Shown one piece after another: positions 1 through 6,386 of a stretch of 16,465 nt of DNA. How positions within the stretch are numbered: the first letter of the stretch is position 1; every line of letters begins with the position of its first letter. The notes beneath the pieces were generated by a model. That model was not told where the DNA came from. It saw nothing but the letters and a program-made list of their open reading frames with translations, and searched no databases. Source of the DNA: Fidelibacterota bacterium (GTDB lineage Bacteria > Fidelibacterota > Marinisomatia > SCGC-AAA003-L08 > TS1B11); assembly GCA_022564085.1 (NCBI GenBank), contig JADFMC010000007.1:1-16465 (forward strand), given 5' to 3'. A program made the position numbers and the translations under genes.

Positions 1-459
1 CACCGGCCCCACCCGGTCGTAAATATTCCGGCAGTCGGTAAATAGTGCCAGGGTATCGTCGGTTTGGCCAGAGTTCTCCATGTCGATGCGCAGGAAGTTC
101 CCGGTCTCCCGGCCGGCGGATACAACCTGCGAAAGGTTATCCCGGCACAACTCCCGGCCCAGGTCCAGCCCCAGATGCGTGGGCTTTAGGGAGATATTGG
201 CCCGTGTGCCAGTAGCGGCTATCTGGTGATATAGATCCACGTAGGCCGCAGTCACCTCCTGGGCTTCCTGCCGGGAGTCAACGTGCTCACCCAGGATGTC
301 CAGGGTGACTTCGAAACCGCGCCCGTTGAGGGCCTTAGCCACGCTCAGGGCCTGGCCGGCCTGCTCACCGGCCACGTAGCGCCGGGCGAAGCGGCCCATG
401 AAAGCCCGCGGCAGAGCTGGCAGGGCAGCCACTAACAGCTTATTGAATAGCGACGACAC
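1..459 (-). CDS. Proline dehydrogenase (PRODH), partial, N-terminal part
   Basis: The gene reads leftwards and leaves the window at base 1 without a stop; 153 codons are visible. PRODH oxidises L-proline to pyrroline-5-carboxylate with FAD and passes the electrons to quinone. The translation has the features I associate with the stand-alone bacterial family: RRYVAGEQ near the N-terminus, TLDILGEHV, ANISLKPTHLGLDLG (FAD-binding barrel core) and GNFLRIDMENS. No PutA-type DNA-binding or aldehyde dehydrogenase region is seen in the visible part. The start is uncertain. GTG at 459-457 gives a sensible N-terminus (VSSLFNKLLVAALPALPRAF), but no strong ribosome binding site precedes it. CTG codons lie further upstream in frame before a TAA. 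An ATG at 399 would cut off the conserved leader helix. It is divergent from nuoA1. The family call is firm; start and end are open. Confidence 0.88.
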   Translation of the reverse strand, partial: MSSLFNKLLVAALPALPRAFMGRFARRYVAGEQAGQALSVAKALNGRGFEVTLDILGEHVDSRQEAQEVTAAYVDLYHQIAATGTRANISLKPTHLGLDLGRELCRDNLSQVVSAGRETGNFLRIDMENSGQTDDTLALFTDCRNIYDRVGPV

Positions 460-602
460 AGGCGGAAATTTACCCGCTAAAAAGTTCAGGGCACAACCTT
501 TGCCGCCTGCTCTCGAATGCCAAACCGGCTGTTAACGGAATGCCTTGACATGAATTTTAGCCGAAGGGTAATTTTCTCCCTTAATAAAAAAGGGAATATA
601 GC
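460..602. promoter_or_regulatory. Divergent intergenic region between PRODH and nuoA1
   Basis: These 143 bases must hold the promoter of the long nuo cluster and probably that of the divergent PRODH gene. A TTGACA at 545-550 matches a -35 box. At 17-18 bases spacing the sequence is GTAATT/TAATTT, a poor -10, so assignment is weak. Bases 577-582 (TCCCTT) and 590-595 (AAGGGA) can pair as a 6-bp hairpin with a 7-base A-rich loop, and the right arm is the likely nuoA1 ribosome binding site. I see no RNA gene, operator or clear terminator. The region is visibly more AT-rich towards nuoA1. Confidence 0.35.
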
Positions 603-1055
603 GTGTATACCGATTTTGCCCCCATCCTCATATTTAGTGTACTCTCCGTTGCCCTGATTCTATTCGCCTTGTTTCTGCAACGAATCCTGGCGCCCACCAA
701 TAAAAGCGCCCTGAAGAGTTCCACGTATGAATGTGGTGAAGAAGCCATAGACAATGCCCGCATGCAATTCAATATCCGCTTTTATGTGGTGGCCCTGGTA
801 TTTCTTATTTTCGACGTGGAATTGGTATTGCTTTTTCCCTGGGCGGTGGTGTTCAAGGAACTGGGCCTGGTGGCCTTTGTGGAGATGCTGATCTTCCTTA
901 CTATCCTCACCGTAGGGCTGATCGCCGTTTGGCGCCGTGGAGACCTGGACTGGGTGAAGATGGAGGTGCCCTATGCCCGGGGCCGTTACGCTCAGCTGGA
1001 GCAGCCGCTTACTGATGAACCGGCGCCTGAGATGGCTGCCGAATTGGAGGCCTAG
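603..1055 (+). CDS. nuoA: Complex I subunit NuoA (first copy)
   Basis: NuoA is a three-helix membrane subunit whose long loop between helices 1 and 2 lines the quinone site at the junction of the peripheral and membrane arms. The 150-residue product shows a first hydrophobic helix (about residues 6-27), the hallmark loop motif YECGEE with conserved Cys44, then RFYVVALVFLIFDVELVLLF and FPWAVVF, and a third helix ending in VWRRGDLDW. The tail of about 30 residues after that is hydrophilic and acidic, and the second NuoA in this window lacks it. The GTG start at 603 is supported by AAGGGA at 590-595, 7 bases upstream. It is the first gene of the 11-gene nuo set, and nuoB follows after 9 bases. 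Confidence 0.93.
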   Translation: MYTDFAPILIFSVLSVALILFALFLQRILAPTNKSALKSSTYECGEEAIDNARMQFNIRFYVVALVFLIFDVELVLLFPWAVVFKELGLVAFVEMLIFLTILTVGLIAVWRRGDLDWVKMEVPYARGRYAQLEQPLTDEPAPEMAAELEA

Positions 1056-1064
1056 GAGGATCTA

Positions 1065-1559
1065 ATGGACATGTCCCTGGTTAATAGTTTTGACCGCGAT
1101 AACATTTTAGTCGCCCGGGTGGACGACTTCCTCAATTGGGCCCGGGCTAGCTCCACCTGGTATTTCCAGTTCGGTCTGGCCTGTTGCGCTATCGAAATGA
1201 TCGCGGCGGCCCAGCCCCGGCACGATCTGGAGCGTTTCGGCGCCATGCCCCGGGCCTCACCCCGGCAAGCCGACGTGATAATAGTATCCGGTACCGTCAC
1301 CATGACCATGGCCACCAGGATCAAACGGCTCTATGATCAAATGGCGGAACCCAAGTACATAATCTCCATGGGCAGTTGCTCCAACAGCGGCGGTCCTTAC
1401 TGGCAGCACGGCTATCATGTGTTGAAGGGGGTGGACCTGATAGTGCCGGTGGACATCTATGTGCCCGGCTGTCCGCCTAGGCCCGAAGCGCTGATCGACG
1501 GCCTGCTGGCGCTGCATAAGAAAATAAGAGAGGATACGCCACTGCGTAAGGTGTCCTGA
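1065..1559 (+). CDS. nuoB: Complex I subunit NuoB (first copy), N2 cluster protein
   Basis: NuoB carries the terminal [4Fe-4S] cluster N2, which donates electrons to quinone at the interface with NuoD and NuoH. In the 164-residue product the ligands are the adjacent pair Cys40-Cys41 (FGLACCAIEM), Cys105 (SMGSCSNSGG) and Cys136 (YVPGCPPRPEAL), the normal family pattern. The length is typical. The ATG at 1065 sits 4 bases behind a strong Shine-Dalgarno sequence AGGAGGA (1054-1060) that overlaps the nuoA stop codon, so translation of A and B is probably coupled. It is clearly different in sequence from the second NuoB at 12529, including the segments around the cysteines, so the two are old paralogues rather than a recent duplication. 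Confidence 0.95.
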   Translation: MDMSLVNSFDRDNILVARVDDFLNWARASSTWYFQFGLACCAIEMIAAAQPRHDLERFGAMPRASPRQADVIIVSGTVTMTMATRIKRLYDQMAEPKYIISMGSCSNSGGPYWQHGYHVLKGVDLIVPVDIYVPGCPPRPEALIDGLLALHKKIREDTPLRKVS

Positions 1560-1584
1560 GCCTTAGCGGTTAACTTCAAAAGCA

Positions 1585-2076
1585 ATGGAATTTACCGAGA
1601 TCATAGCCCGGGTGGATCAGTTGGCGCCGGGGGCCTTTGCGCCCGCTGAAGAGGGTGCCGGACATGTCTGGGTCCAGCCGGAACAGTGGCTGAAAGTGGC
1701 CCAACTGTTACGGGAGGACCCGGAGCTGCATTTCGATTCCCTCATGTGTCTCAGCGGGCACGATCGGGGACCGGAGCAGCCGTTGTGGGTGGCCTATAAC
1801 CTGCATTCCATGGATATTCTGCATAAGCTGGAGGTGCGCATCGAAGCTCTCCGGGAAGGTGGATCGATCTTTTCCGTGGCGAATATCTGGCGCACGGCCG
1901 ACTGGCACGAGCGGGAGGTGTACGATCTCTTTGGCATCAACTTCGAAGGCCACCCGGACATGCGGCGGATCCTGCTGCCCGTAGACTGGGAGGGCCACCC
2001 CCTGCTCAAGGATTACACTGCACCGGACTACTACCGGGGCATACCGGTGCTTAAGGATAAACGGGGTTGGGAATGA
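1585..2076 (+). CDS. nuoC: Complex I subunit NuoC (first copy)
   Basis: NuoC is the 30-kDa-type subunit of the peripheral arm. It has no cofactor and packs against NuoD, NuoB and NuoI. The 163-residue product ends in the family signature: WRTADWHEREVYDLFGINF, then EGHPDMRRILLP and DWEGHPLLKDY. Its ATG at 1585 has only weak upstream purines (AAAAGCA) and lies 25 bases after the nuoB stop, the widest gap among the first four genes. The stop overlaps the nuoD start (ATGA). It is a stand-alone NuoC, not fused to NuoD as in E. coli. The second copy at 13038 keeps the same core motifs but differs in the N-terminal half. Confidence 0.94.
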   Translation: MEFTEIIARVDQLAPGAFAPAEEGAGHVWVQPEQWLKVAQLLREDPELHFDSLMCLSGHDRGPEQPLWVAYNLHSMDILHKLEVRIEALREGGSIFSVANIWRTADWHEREVYDLFGINFEGHPDMRRILLPVDWEGHPLLKDYTAPDYYRGIPVLKDKRGWE

Positions 2077-3221
2077 AAACGGCTGAAGAGCTCAAAAACT
2101 TTGGTGTGATCAAGACCGAGGAGATGGTCCTGAATATGGGACCGCAACACCCCAGCACTCACGGTGTGCTGCGGCTGAAGATAAAGACTGATGGTGAGAT
2201 AGTATCCGAGATTGAACCGCACATAGGCTACCTGCACCGCTGCTTCGAAAAACATTGTGAGAATGTCACCTATGAGCAGGTGATCCCCTATGTGGACCGC
2301 TGCGACTACCTGGCTTCCATGAATAACAGCCACGTATGGGCCATGGCGGTGGAAAAACTTATGGGGATCGAGATACCGGAGCGGGTGGAGTATATCCGGG
2401 TGATCATGGCCGAGCTGCAGCGCATCGCCAGCCACTTGATGGCGGTGGGCGCCATGGGGCTGGACCTGGGCGGCATCACCCCCATCACCTACACCTTCCG
2501 CGACCGGGAACGCATACTGGACCTGTTTGAATATGTCTCCGGGGCCCGGCTGCTGTACAACTACATCTGGATCGGCGGGGTGGCGCATGACCTGCCGCCC
2601 AACTTTGTCCAGCACACCCGTGATTTTTTGGACTGGTTCGAACCCCAGATCGTAGAATATGACCGCCTGTTGACCTATAACAAGATTTTTATCGAGCGTA
2701 CCGCTGACGTGGGCGTGCTACCGGCCGATGTGGCCATCAACTGGGGCTGCACCGGTCCGGTGTTGCGAGCGTCCGGGGTGGAGTGGGACCTGCGCAGGGC
2801 GGAACCGTACTCGATCTACGACCGTTTCGACTTCGACGTAGTGGTTGGAAAGGGCGAAGTAGGCACGGTGGGCGACTGCTGGGACCGGTACTGGGTACGG
2901 GTAGAGGAAATGCGTCAGTGTATCCGGATCGTCCGGCAAGCGCTGGACCAATTGCCGCCCGATGGTGATGTGCACGCCGCGGTGCCCAAGAAAGTGCGTC
3001 CCCCGAAGGGTGAAATTCACTTCCGGGCCGAGAATCCCAAGGGAGACCTGGGCTTCTACATCGTCAGCGACGGCTCTCCCAAGCCTTACCGGGTGAAGAT
3101 GCGCTCGCCGGCTTTTTGCAATTTATCGGTGATCAACGAAATCGCCCGGGGTTGGATGATTTCAGATGTGATCGCGGTCCTGGGCAGTCTGGACATCGTG
3201 CTGGGGGAGATCGACCGATGA
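2073..3221 (+). CDS. nuoD: Complex I subunit NuoD (first copy), quinone-site 49-kDa subunit
   Basis: NuoD is the 49-kDa subunit that forms the quinone-reducing pocket with NuoB. The 382-residue product has GPQHPSTHGVLRL with His26 and His30. It also has RCDYLASM, where Tyr79 aligns with the quinone-contacting tyrosine of the family, and ends VLGSLDIVLGEIDR. The CxxC metal-ligand pairs of [NiFe]-hydrogenase large subunits are absent, so this is a complex I subunit. A few extra residues (KGEVGT) appear in the loop before GDCWDRY compared with the usual VGTxGDC arrangement. ATG at 2073 overlaps the nuoC stop by 4 bases and is preferred over an in-frame TTG two codons upstream. Its stop overlaps the nuoH ATG in the same way, so C, D and H are probably translationally coupled. 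Confidence 0.94.
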   Translation: MKTAEELKNFGVIKTEEMVLNMGPQHPSTHGVLRLKIKTDGEIVSEIEPHIGYLHRCFEKHCENVTYEQVIPYVDRCDYLASMNNSHVWAMAVEKLMGIEIPERVEYIRVIMAELQRIASHLMAVGAMGLDLGGITPITYTFRDRERILDLFEYVSGARLLYNYIWIGGVAHDLPPNFVQHTRDFLDWFEPQIVEYDRLLTYNKIFIERTADVGVLPADVAINWGCTGPVLRASGVEWDLRRAEPYSIYDRFDFDVVVGKGEVGTVGDCWDRYWVRVEEMRQCIRIVRQALDQLPPDGDVHAAVPKKVRPPKGEIHFRAENPKGDLGFYIVSDGSPKPYRVKMRSPAFCNLSVINEIARGWMISDVIAVLGSLDIVLGEIDR

Positions 3222-4342
3222 CCTCCTTTACCGATTTCCTCACTACCGGCCTGTTGGGCCTGTCCTGGGTCCCCGACAGCGCCTGGGCCGGCGGGGTGCT
3301 CGCGGTGGCAATATTGCTGGGGTTGGCGGTCTTTACGCTCATGGCCCTCAATGCCATGGTGGCGGTTTATTTCGAGCGCAAGGTTTCAGCTTTTATGCAG
3401 GATCGCCTGGGACCGATGGAAGTAGGCCTGTTTGGCTTCCGGGGTGGCAAGCGCTTCTGGGGCGGCATCGGCCAGACGGTGGCCGACGCCGTAAAGCTGG
3501 TGATCAAGGAAGACACCATCCCGGCGGACAGTGATCCGCGTCTATTCAGGTTCGCTCCCTTTCTCATCTTCGGGGCCGCCTTTTGTGCATTTATCGGGAT
3601 CCCGGTAGGTTACGGCCTGGTGATCTCAGATTTCAACATCGGTATTTTGTACGTGACCGCCATCAGTTCGGTGGGCGTAATCGGTATTATCCTCACAGGT
3701 TGGGCCTCGAATAACAAGTGGTCGCTGTACGGCGCCATGCGTTCCGCGGCCCAGATTATCAGCTACGAGCTGCCGTTGGGGCTGTCGCTGTTGCTGGTGG
3801 TCATGGTGGTGGGCAGCCTGCAGTTCCACGATATCGTGGCCTGGCAGGAGGAACATCGCTGGTTCCTGATTCACAGCCCCTTCACCATGGTGGCCTTCCT
3901 GATATTTTTCATGTCCGGGGTGGCCGAGGTAAACCGGACCCCCTTCGACCTGCCGGAGTCCGAATCGGAACTGGTGGCCGGTTTCATGACCGAGTACTCC
4001 GGCTTCCGCTGGGCCATTTTCTTTCTGTCGGAATACGCCAACATGGCCATCATTTCCCTCATGACCGCCATCGTGTTCCTGGGGGGCTGGTTGTCACCGG
4101 TGGGGAGCCTGTTGCGCCTGCTGGGGGTTCCCGAGGGCTGGTATTATCTTGATGGCCCTATCTGGGGTGTTTTCTGGATAATGGGCAAGGTCGCATTTTT
4201 CATATTCGTGATGATGTGGTTCCGCTGGACCTGGCCCCGGCTGCGGGTGGACCAGCTCATGTACACCGCCTGGAAGGTGTTTATACCATTTTCCCTGGCG
4301 AACATTTTTTTCGTCGGGGTCTGGGAACTGGTTTTTGGATGA
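3218..4342 (+). CDS. nuoH: Complex I subunit NuoH, membrane heel subunit
   Basis: NuoH anchors the peripheral arm and forms the membrane part of the quinone tunnel and the start of the proton-coupling axis. The 374-residue product has about eight to nine hydrophobic helices. Its signatures are FERKVSAFMQDRLGP (residues 52-66), KLVIKEDTIPADSD, and AEVNRTPFDLPESESELVAG followed by TEYSG (about 236-262). The acidic cluster in that loop is the one implicated in coupling. The start ATG at 3218 overlaps the nuoD stop (ATGA). The open frame continues upstream inside nuoD, but the conserved N-terminus begins here. This is the only nuoH in the window: the second cluster goes from D directly to E and F. 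Confidence 0.94.
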   Translation: MTSFTDFLTTGLLGLSWVPDSAWAGGVLAVAILLGLAVFTLMALNAMVAVYFERKVSAFMQDRLGPMEVGLFGFRGGKRFWGGIGQTVADAVKLVIKEDTIPADSDPRLFRFAPFLIFGAAFCAFIGIPVGYGLVISDFNIGILYVTAISSVGVIGIILTGWASNNKWSLYGAMRSAAQIISYELPLGLSLLLVVMVVGSLQFHDIVAWQEEHRWFLIHSPFTMVAFLIFFMSGVAEVNRTPFDLPESESELVAGFMTEYSGFRWAIFFLSEYANMAIISLMTAIVFLGGWLSPVGSLLRLLGVPEGWYYLDGPIWGVFWIMGKVAFFIFVMMWFRWTWPRLRVDQLMYTAWKVFIPFSLANIFFVGVWELVFG

Positions 4343-4358
4343 AAGGGATGATGATAAA

Positions 4359-5579
4359 ATGAGCGGCTACTTCAGCAATATCGGCACGGCTGCCAGCTCT
4401 CTCTGGGACGGGATGCGGGTAACCATGCGGCACTTCGTCCATAAAAAGGAGCTTAATGCCACCCTGCAATTCCCCCGGGAGCGCTGGCCCATACCCGAGC
4501 GAGCCATCGGCTTCGAGGAATCCGGTTACAACAGCATTCGCACCCGGCTGCACGTGGACATGGATGACTGTATCGGCTGCCTGCAATGTGTGCGCGCCTG
4601 CCCGGTGGATTGCATCAAGATTGAGACCATCAAGGCGCCCAAGGGGATGGATTTGGGGACCACCTCCAATGGTACCGCCCTGCGGTTGCTGGTGACCCGC
4701 TTCGATATCGATATGGCCGAATGCTGCTATTGTGATCTGTGCACCTACCCTTGCCCCGAAGAATGTATCTTCATGACCGGTGGTCCCAACGCCCACAAGC
4801 AGACCCTGGACTACGAGTTTTCGGTGCGCAACCGCGATGGATTGGTCTTCCAATTCGCCACCGCCAGTGATGAACAGGTGGCTGAGTTGGCAGAGACCGT
4901 CGGGGTGCCCAACCCCCGTGCTGTGCGGGAGGCGCGCCGGGAAGCCTATTACCGGGAAGAGATAGCGGCAACGGTTGAAGCAGTCGATGTGGCCAAAGCA
5001 GTAGTTTCGCCGTCAAAGACTGCCACTGCATCAGGTGCCCCGGCGAAGGCTGACCTGTCCGCCTTAAATGCTATTGAGGATCGGGTTACCCGTAGTCTGG
5101 CCAAAAAGACCGCCCTGGGAGCGACCCGGGCCGGCCACTCCCAAACCGAAGTGGCCCAGGCGGTGAAAACTGCCCTGGAAGAGGCGGGCAAGCTGACGGC
5201 CGAGGTCGCTGAGGTGGTGAGTCAACTGGCGCAGGCGGCCGGAAAGCAGCCGGAGGTTGGAGAAGTGGCAGGCCTCGGCGTAGCCGCCACGGCGAGCCTG
5301 GCAAAAGCAGTAGTGGACAAGGGTAATGGAGCATCGCCTCCAGCCTCAAAAATTGCTACTGCTACTGCAGCAGGTGTCCCGGAGGTGAAGGTGGATCTGT
5401 CCGTTTTGAACGGCATCAGCGACCGTACCGCCCGGGCTAAGGCCAAGTCGATCCTGAACCGGACTATGCGGCTGGGAGGGTCGATCAAGGGGGCCGCCGA
5501 CGAAATCCGCACCACACTTTCCGGGCTGGGCAAACTAAATAGTGAGGTCGAGGAGATTCTCGCCAAACTGGAGCGTTGA
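4359..5579 (+). CDS. nuoI: Complex I subunit NuoI with a long repeat-bearing C-terminal extension
   Basis: NuoI is the ferredoxin-like subunit carrying clusters N6a and N6b. The N-terminal 170 residues of this 406-residue protein are normal: CIGCLQCVRACP (Cys71, 74, 77, 81) and CCYCDLCTYPCP (Cys122, 125, 128, 132), each followed by one more Cys (CPVDC, CPEEC). Usual NuoI proteins are roughly 130-230 residues. Here some 200 more residues follow, Ala-rich and charged, with no cysteines and no membrane helix, containing two homologous 60-residue units (residues 232-291 and 346-405). No frameshift is needed and the frame is open to the stop. The start ATG at 4359 is preceded by AAAGGGATG. An in-frame TTG at 4335 would overlap nuoH but adds only a charged leader. 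The function of the extension is unknown to me. Confidence 0.93.
   Translation: MSGYFSNIGTAASSLWDGMRVTMRHFVHKKELNATLQFPRERWPIPERAIGFEESGYNSIRTRLHVDMDDCIGCLQCVRACPVDCIKIETIKAPKGMDLGTTSNGTALRLLVTRFDIDMAECCYCDLCTYPCPEECIFMTGGPNAHKQTLDYEFSVRNRDGLVFQFATASDEQVAELAETVGVPNPRAVREARREAYYREEIAATVEAVDVAKAVVSPSKTATASGAPAKADLSALNAIEDRVTRSLAKKTALGATRAGHSQTEVAQAVKTALEEAGKLTAEVAEVVSQLAQAAGKQPEVGEVAGLGVAATASLAKAVVDKGNGASPPASKIATATAAGVPEVKVDLSVLNGISDRTARAKAKSILNRTMRLGGSIKGAADEIRTTLSGLGKLNSEVEEILAKLER
5052..5231 (+). repeat. NuoI C-terminal repeat unit 1 (60 residues)
   Basis: This stretch encodes residues 232-291 of NuoI, beginning DLSALNAIEDR and ending EVAEVVSQLA. Hand alignment without gaps to unit 2 gives 24 identities in 60, including DLSxLNxIxDR, RxGxS and GKLxxEVxE. 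The pattern suggests several amphipathic helices. The linker before it (Ala/Ser/Pro/Thr-rich, starting AKAVV at residue 212) is also echoed before unit 2. The 11-base string AAAGCAGTAGT occurs at 4995-5005 and 5304-5314. Confidence 0.85.
5394..5573 (+). repeat. NuoI C-terminal repeat unit 2 (60 residues)
   Basis: This stretch encodes residues 346-405 of NuoI, beginning DLSVLNGISDR and ending EVEEILAKLE, one residue before the stop. It is offset 342 bases (114 residues) from unit 1 and aligns with it over the whole length without gaps. The two units therefore arose by duplication, linker included, and have since diverged at the DNA level. Confidence 0.85.
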
Positions 5580-5585
5580 GCGGCC

Positions 5586-6080
5586 ATGGGTGAAATCACT
5601 TTCATAGTATTGGCGGCCTTGGTGGTGGTGACAGCCTACTTCACAGTCACTTCACCCAACCTGGTGCATGCGGCGGTGGCCCTCATGGGGACCTTGTTCG
5701 GCGTGGCGGGACTATATGTTTTCCTGTACGCTGATTTTCTGGCGGCCACTCAAGTGGTGATCTATGTGGGCGGTATCCTGGTATTGATTATTTTCGGTGT
5801 CATGTTCACAACTCAAATCGGATCGCAGGTGATGGTGAAGTCCTCAGCACCCAATAGGCTGGCTTCGGGCCTGGCGGTGCTGGTTTTGTTTGTGGGGCTA
5901 GCCAATATCATGCGGCAGGCTCCCTGGCACCGCGGGGAGTTAGTGGCGGTTGAAGGTACCGTCAAAACACTGGGCACTTCGCTCCTCACCCGTTACTTGC
6001 TGCACTTTGAAGTAGCCGGGGTGCTGCTGCTATTGTCGTTGCTGGGGGCGGCCTATCTGGCCCGGAGGGAACATGGATAG
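5586..6080 (+). CDS. nuoJ: Complex I subunit NuoJ
   Basis: NuoJ is a five-helix membrane subunit that sits between NuoH/A and the NuoK/N pump units. Its third helix undergoes the pi-bulge change linked to coupling. The 164-residue product shows a short N-terminal helix, the signature FLAATQVVIYVGGILVLIIF around residues 50-69, and a late helix FEVAGVLLLLSLLGAAYLA followed by a basic end (RREHG). The length is typical. The ATG at 5586 lies 6 bases after the nuoI stop, with only a weak ribosome binding site, suggesting coupling to nuoI. The 3' end overlaps nuoK by 8 bases. Confidence 0.93.
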   Translation: MGEITFIVLAALVVVTAYFTVTSPNLVHAAVALMGTLFGVAGLYVFLYADFLAATQVVIYVGGILVLIIFGVMFTTQIGSQVMVKSSAPNRLASGLAVLVLFVGLANIMRQAPWHRGELVAVEGTVKTLGTSLLTRYLLHFEVAGVLLLLSLLGAAYLARREHG

Positions 6081-6384
6081 CCTGGAGTCCTACCTGTTTA
6101 TCGGCCTGGTGCTGTTCTGCTTCGGGCTGTATGCGGTGATGACCCGCCGTAACGGCGTGGCGGTGCTCATGGGTATCGAGCTGATCCTCAACGCCGCCAA
6201 CCTGAACCTGGTGGCCTTCAACCGGTTCGGGGGGCTGAGCGAGCAACTGCCGGGGCAGGTATTCGCCCTGATGGTGATCGTAATGGCCGCCTGCGAGGCC
6301 GCCGTGGCCCTGGCGATCATCATCAACCTGTACAAGACCTTCCAGACCATCCATATCGACGAAGCCCGGGAGATGCGAGGCTGA
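6073..6384 (+). CDS. nuoK: Complex I subunit NuoK
   Basis: NuoK is a small three-helix membrane subunit whose two buried glutamates lie on the proton path. The 103-residue product has both: Glu36 in LMGIELILNAANLNL and Glu75 in MAACEAAVALAI. The length is the usual 100-105 residues. The start ATG at 6073 lies inside the end of nuoJ and is preceded by GGAGGG (6064-6069). The last residues (YKTFQTIHIDEAREMRG) form a hydrophilic tail. The nuoL GTG follows 2 bases after the stop codon. Confidence 0.95.
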   Translation: MDSLESYLFIGLVLFCFGLYAVMTRRNGVAVLMGIELILNAANLNLVAFNRFGGLSEQLPGQVFALMVIVMAACEAAVALAIIINLYKTFQTIHIDEAREMRG

Positions 6385-6386
6385 CC

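Noticed and set aside
2067..2072. TTG start for the first NuoD, two codons upstream of ATG 2073
   Set aside because: ATG 2073 gives the ATGA overlap with the nuoC stop, the pattern repeated at other junctions in this locus.
3116..3217. Possible upstream extension of NuoH into nuoD
   Set aside because: The ATG at 3218 overlaps the nuoD stop and gives the normal NuoH N-terminus. The extension does not look like NuoH and is just the alternative frame of nuoD.
2073..3221. Whether NuoB/C/D and H-N could be a membrane-bound [NiFe]-hydrogenase or formate hydrogenlyase
   Set aside because: Neither NuoD has the N- and C-terminal CxxC metal-ligand motifs. NuoA, NuoJ and NuoK are present, and the quinone-site residues are those of complex I.
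3718..4152. + strand open frame inside nuoH in another reading frame (also 10958-11476 in nuoN, 6488-6925 in nuoL, 9130-9492 in nuoM)
   Set aside because: Low-complexity Gly/Pro/Arg-rich translations with no motifs. The overlapping nuo frame is fully conserved, so these are frame shadows.
4335..5579. Possible frameshift fusion of NuoI with a downstream gene as the source of the long C-terminus
   Set aside because: One frame stays open through to the stop, and the two internal repeats are in the same frame. No separate start with a ribosome binding site is evident, and nuoJ follows normally.
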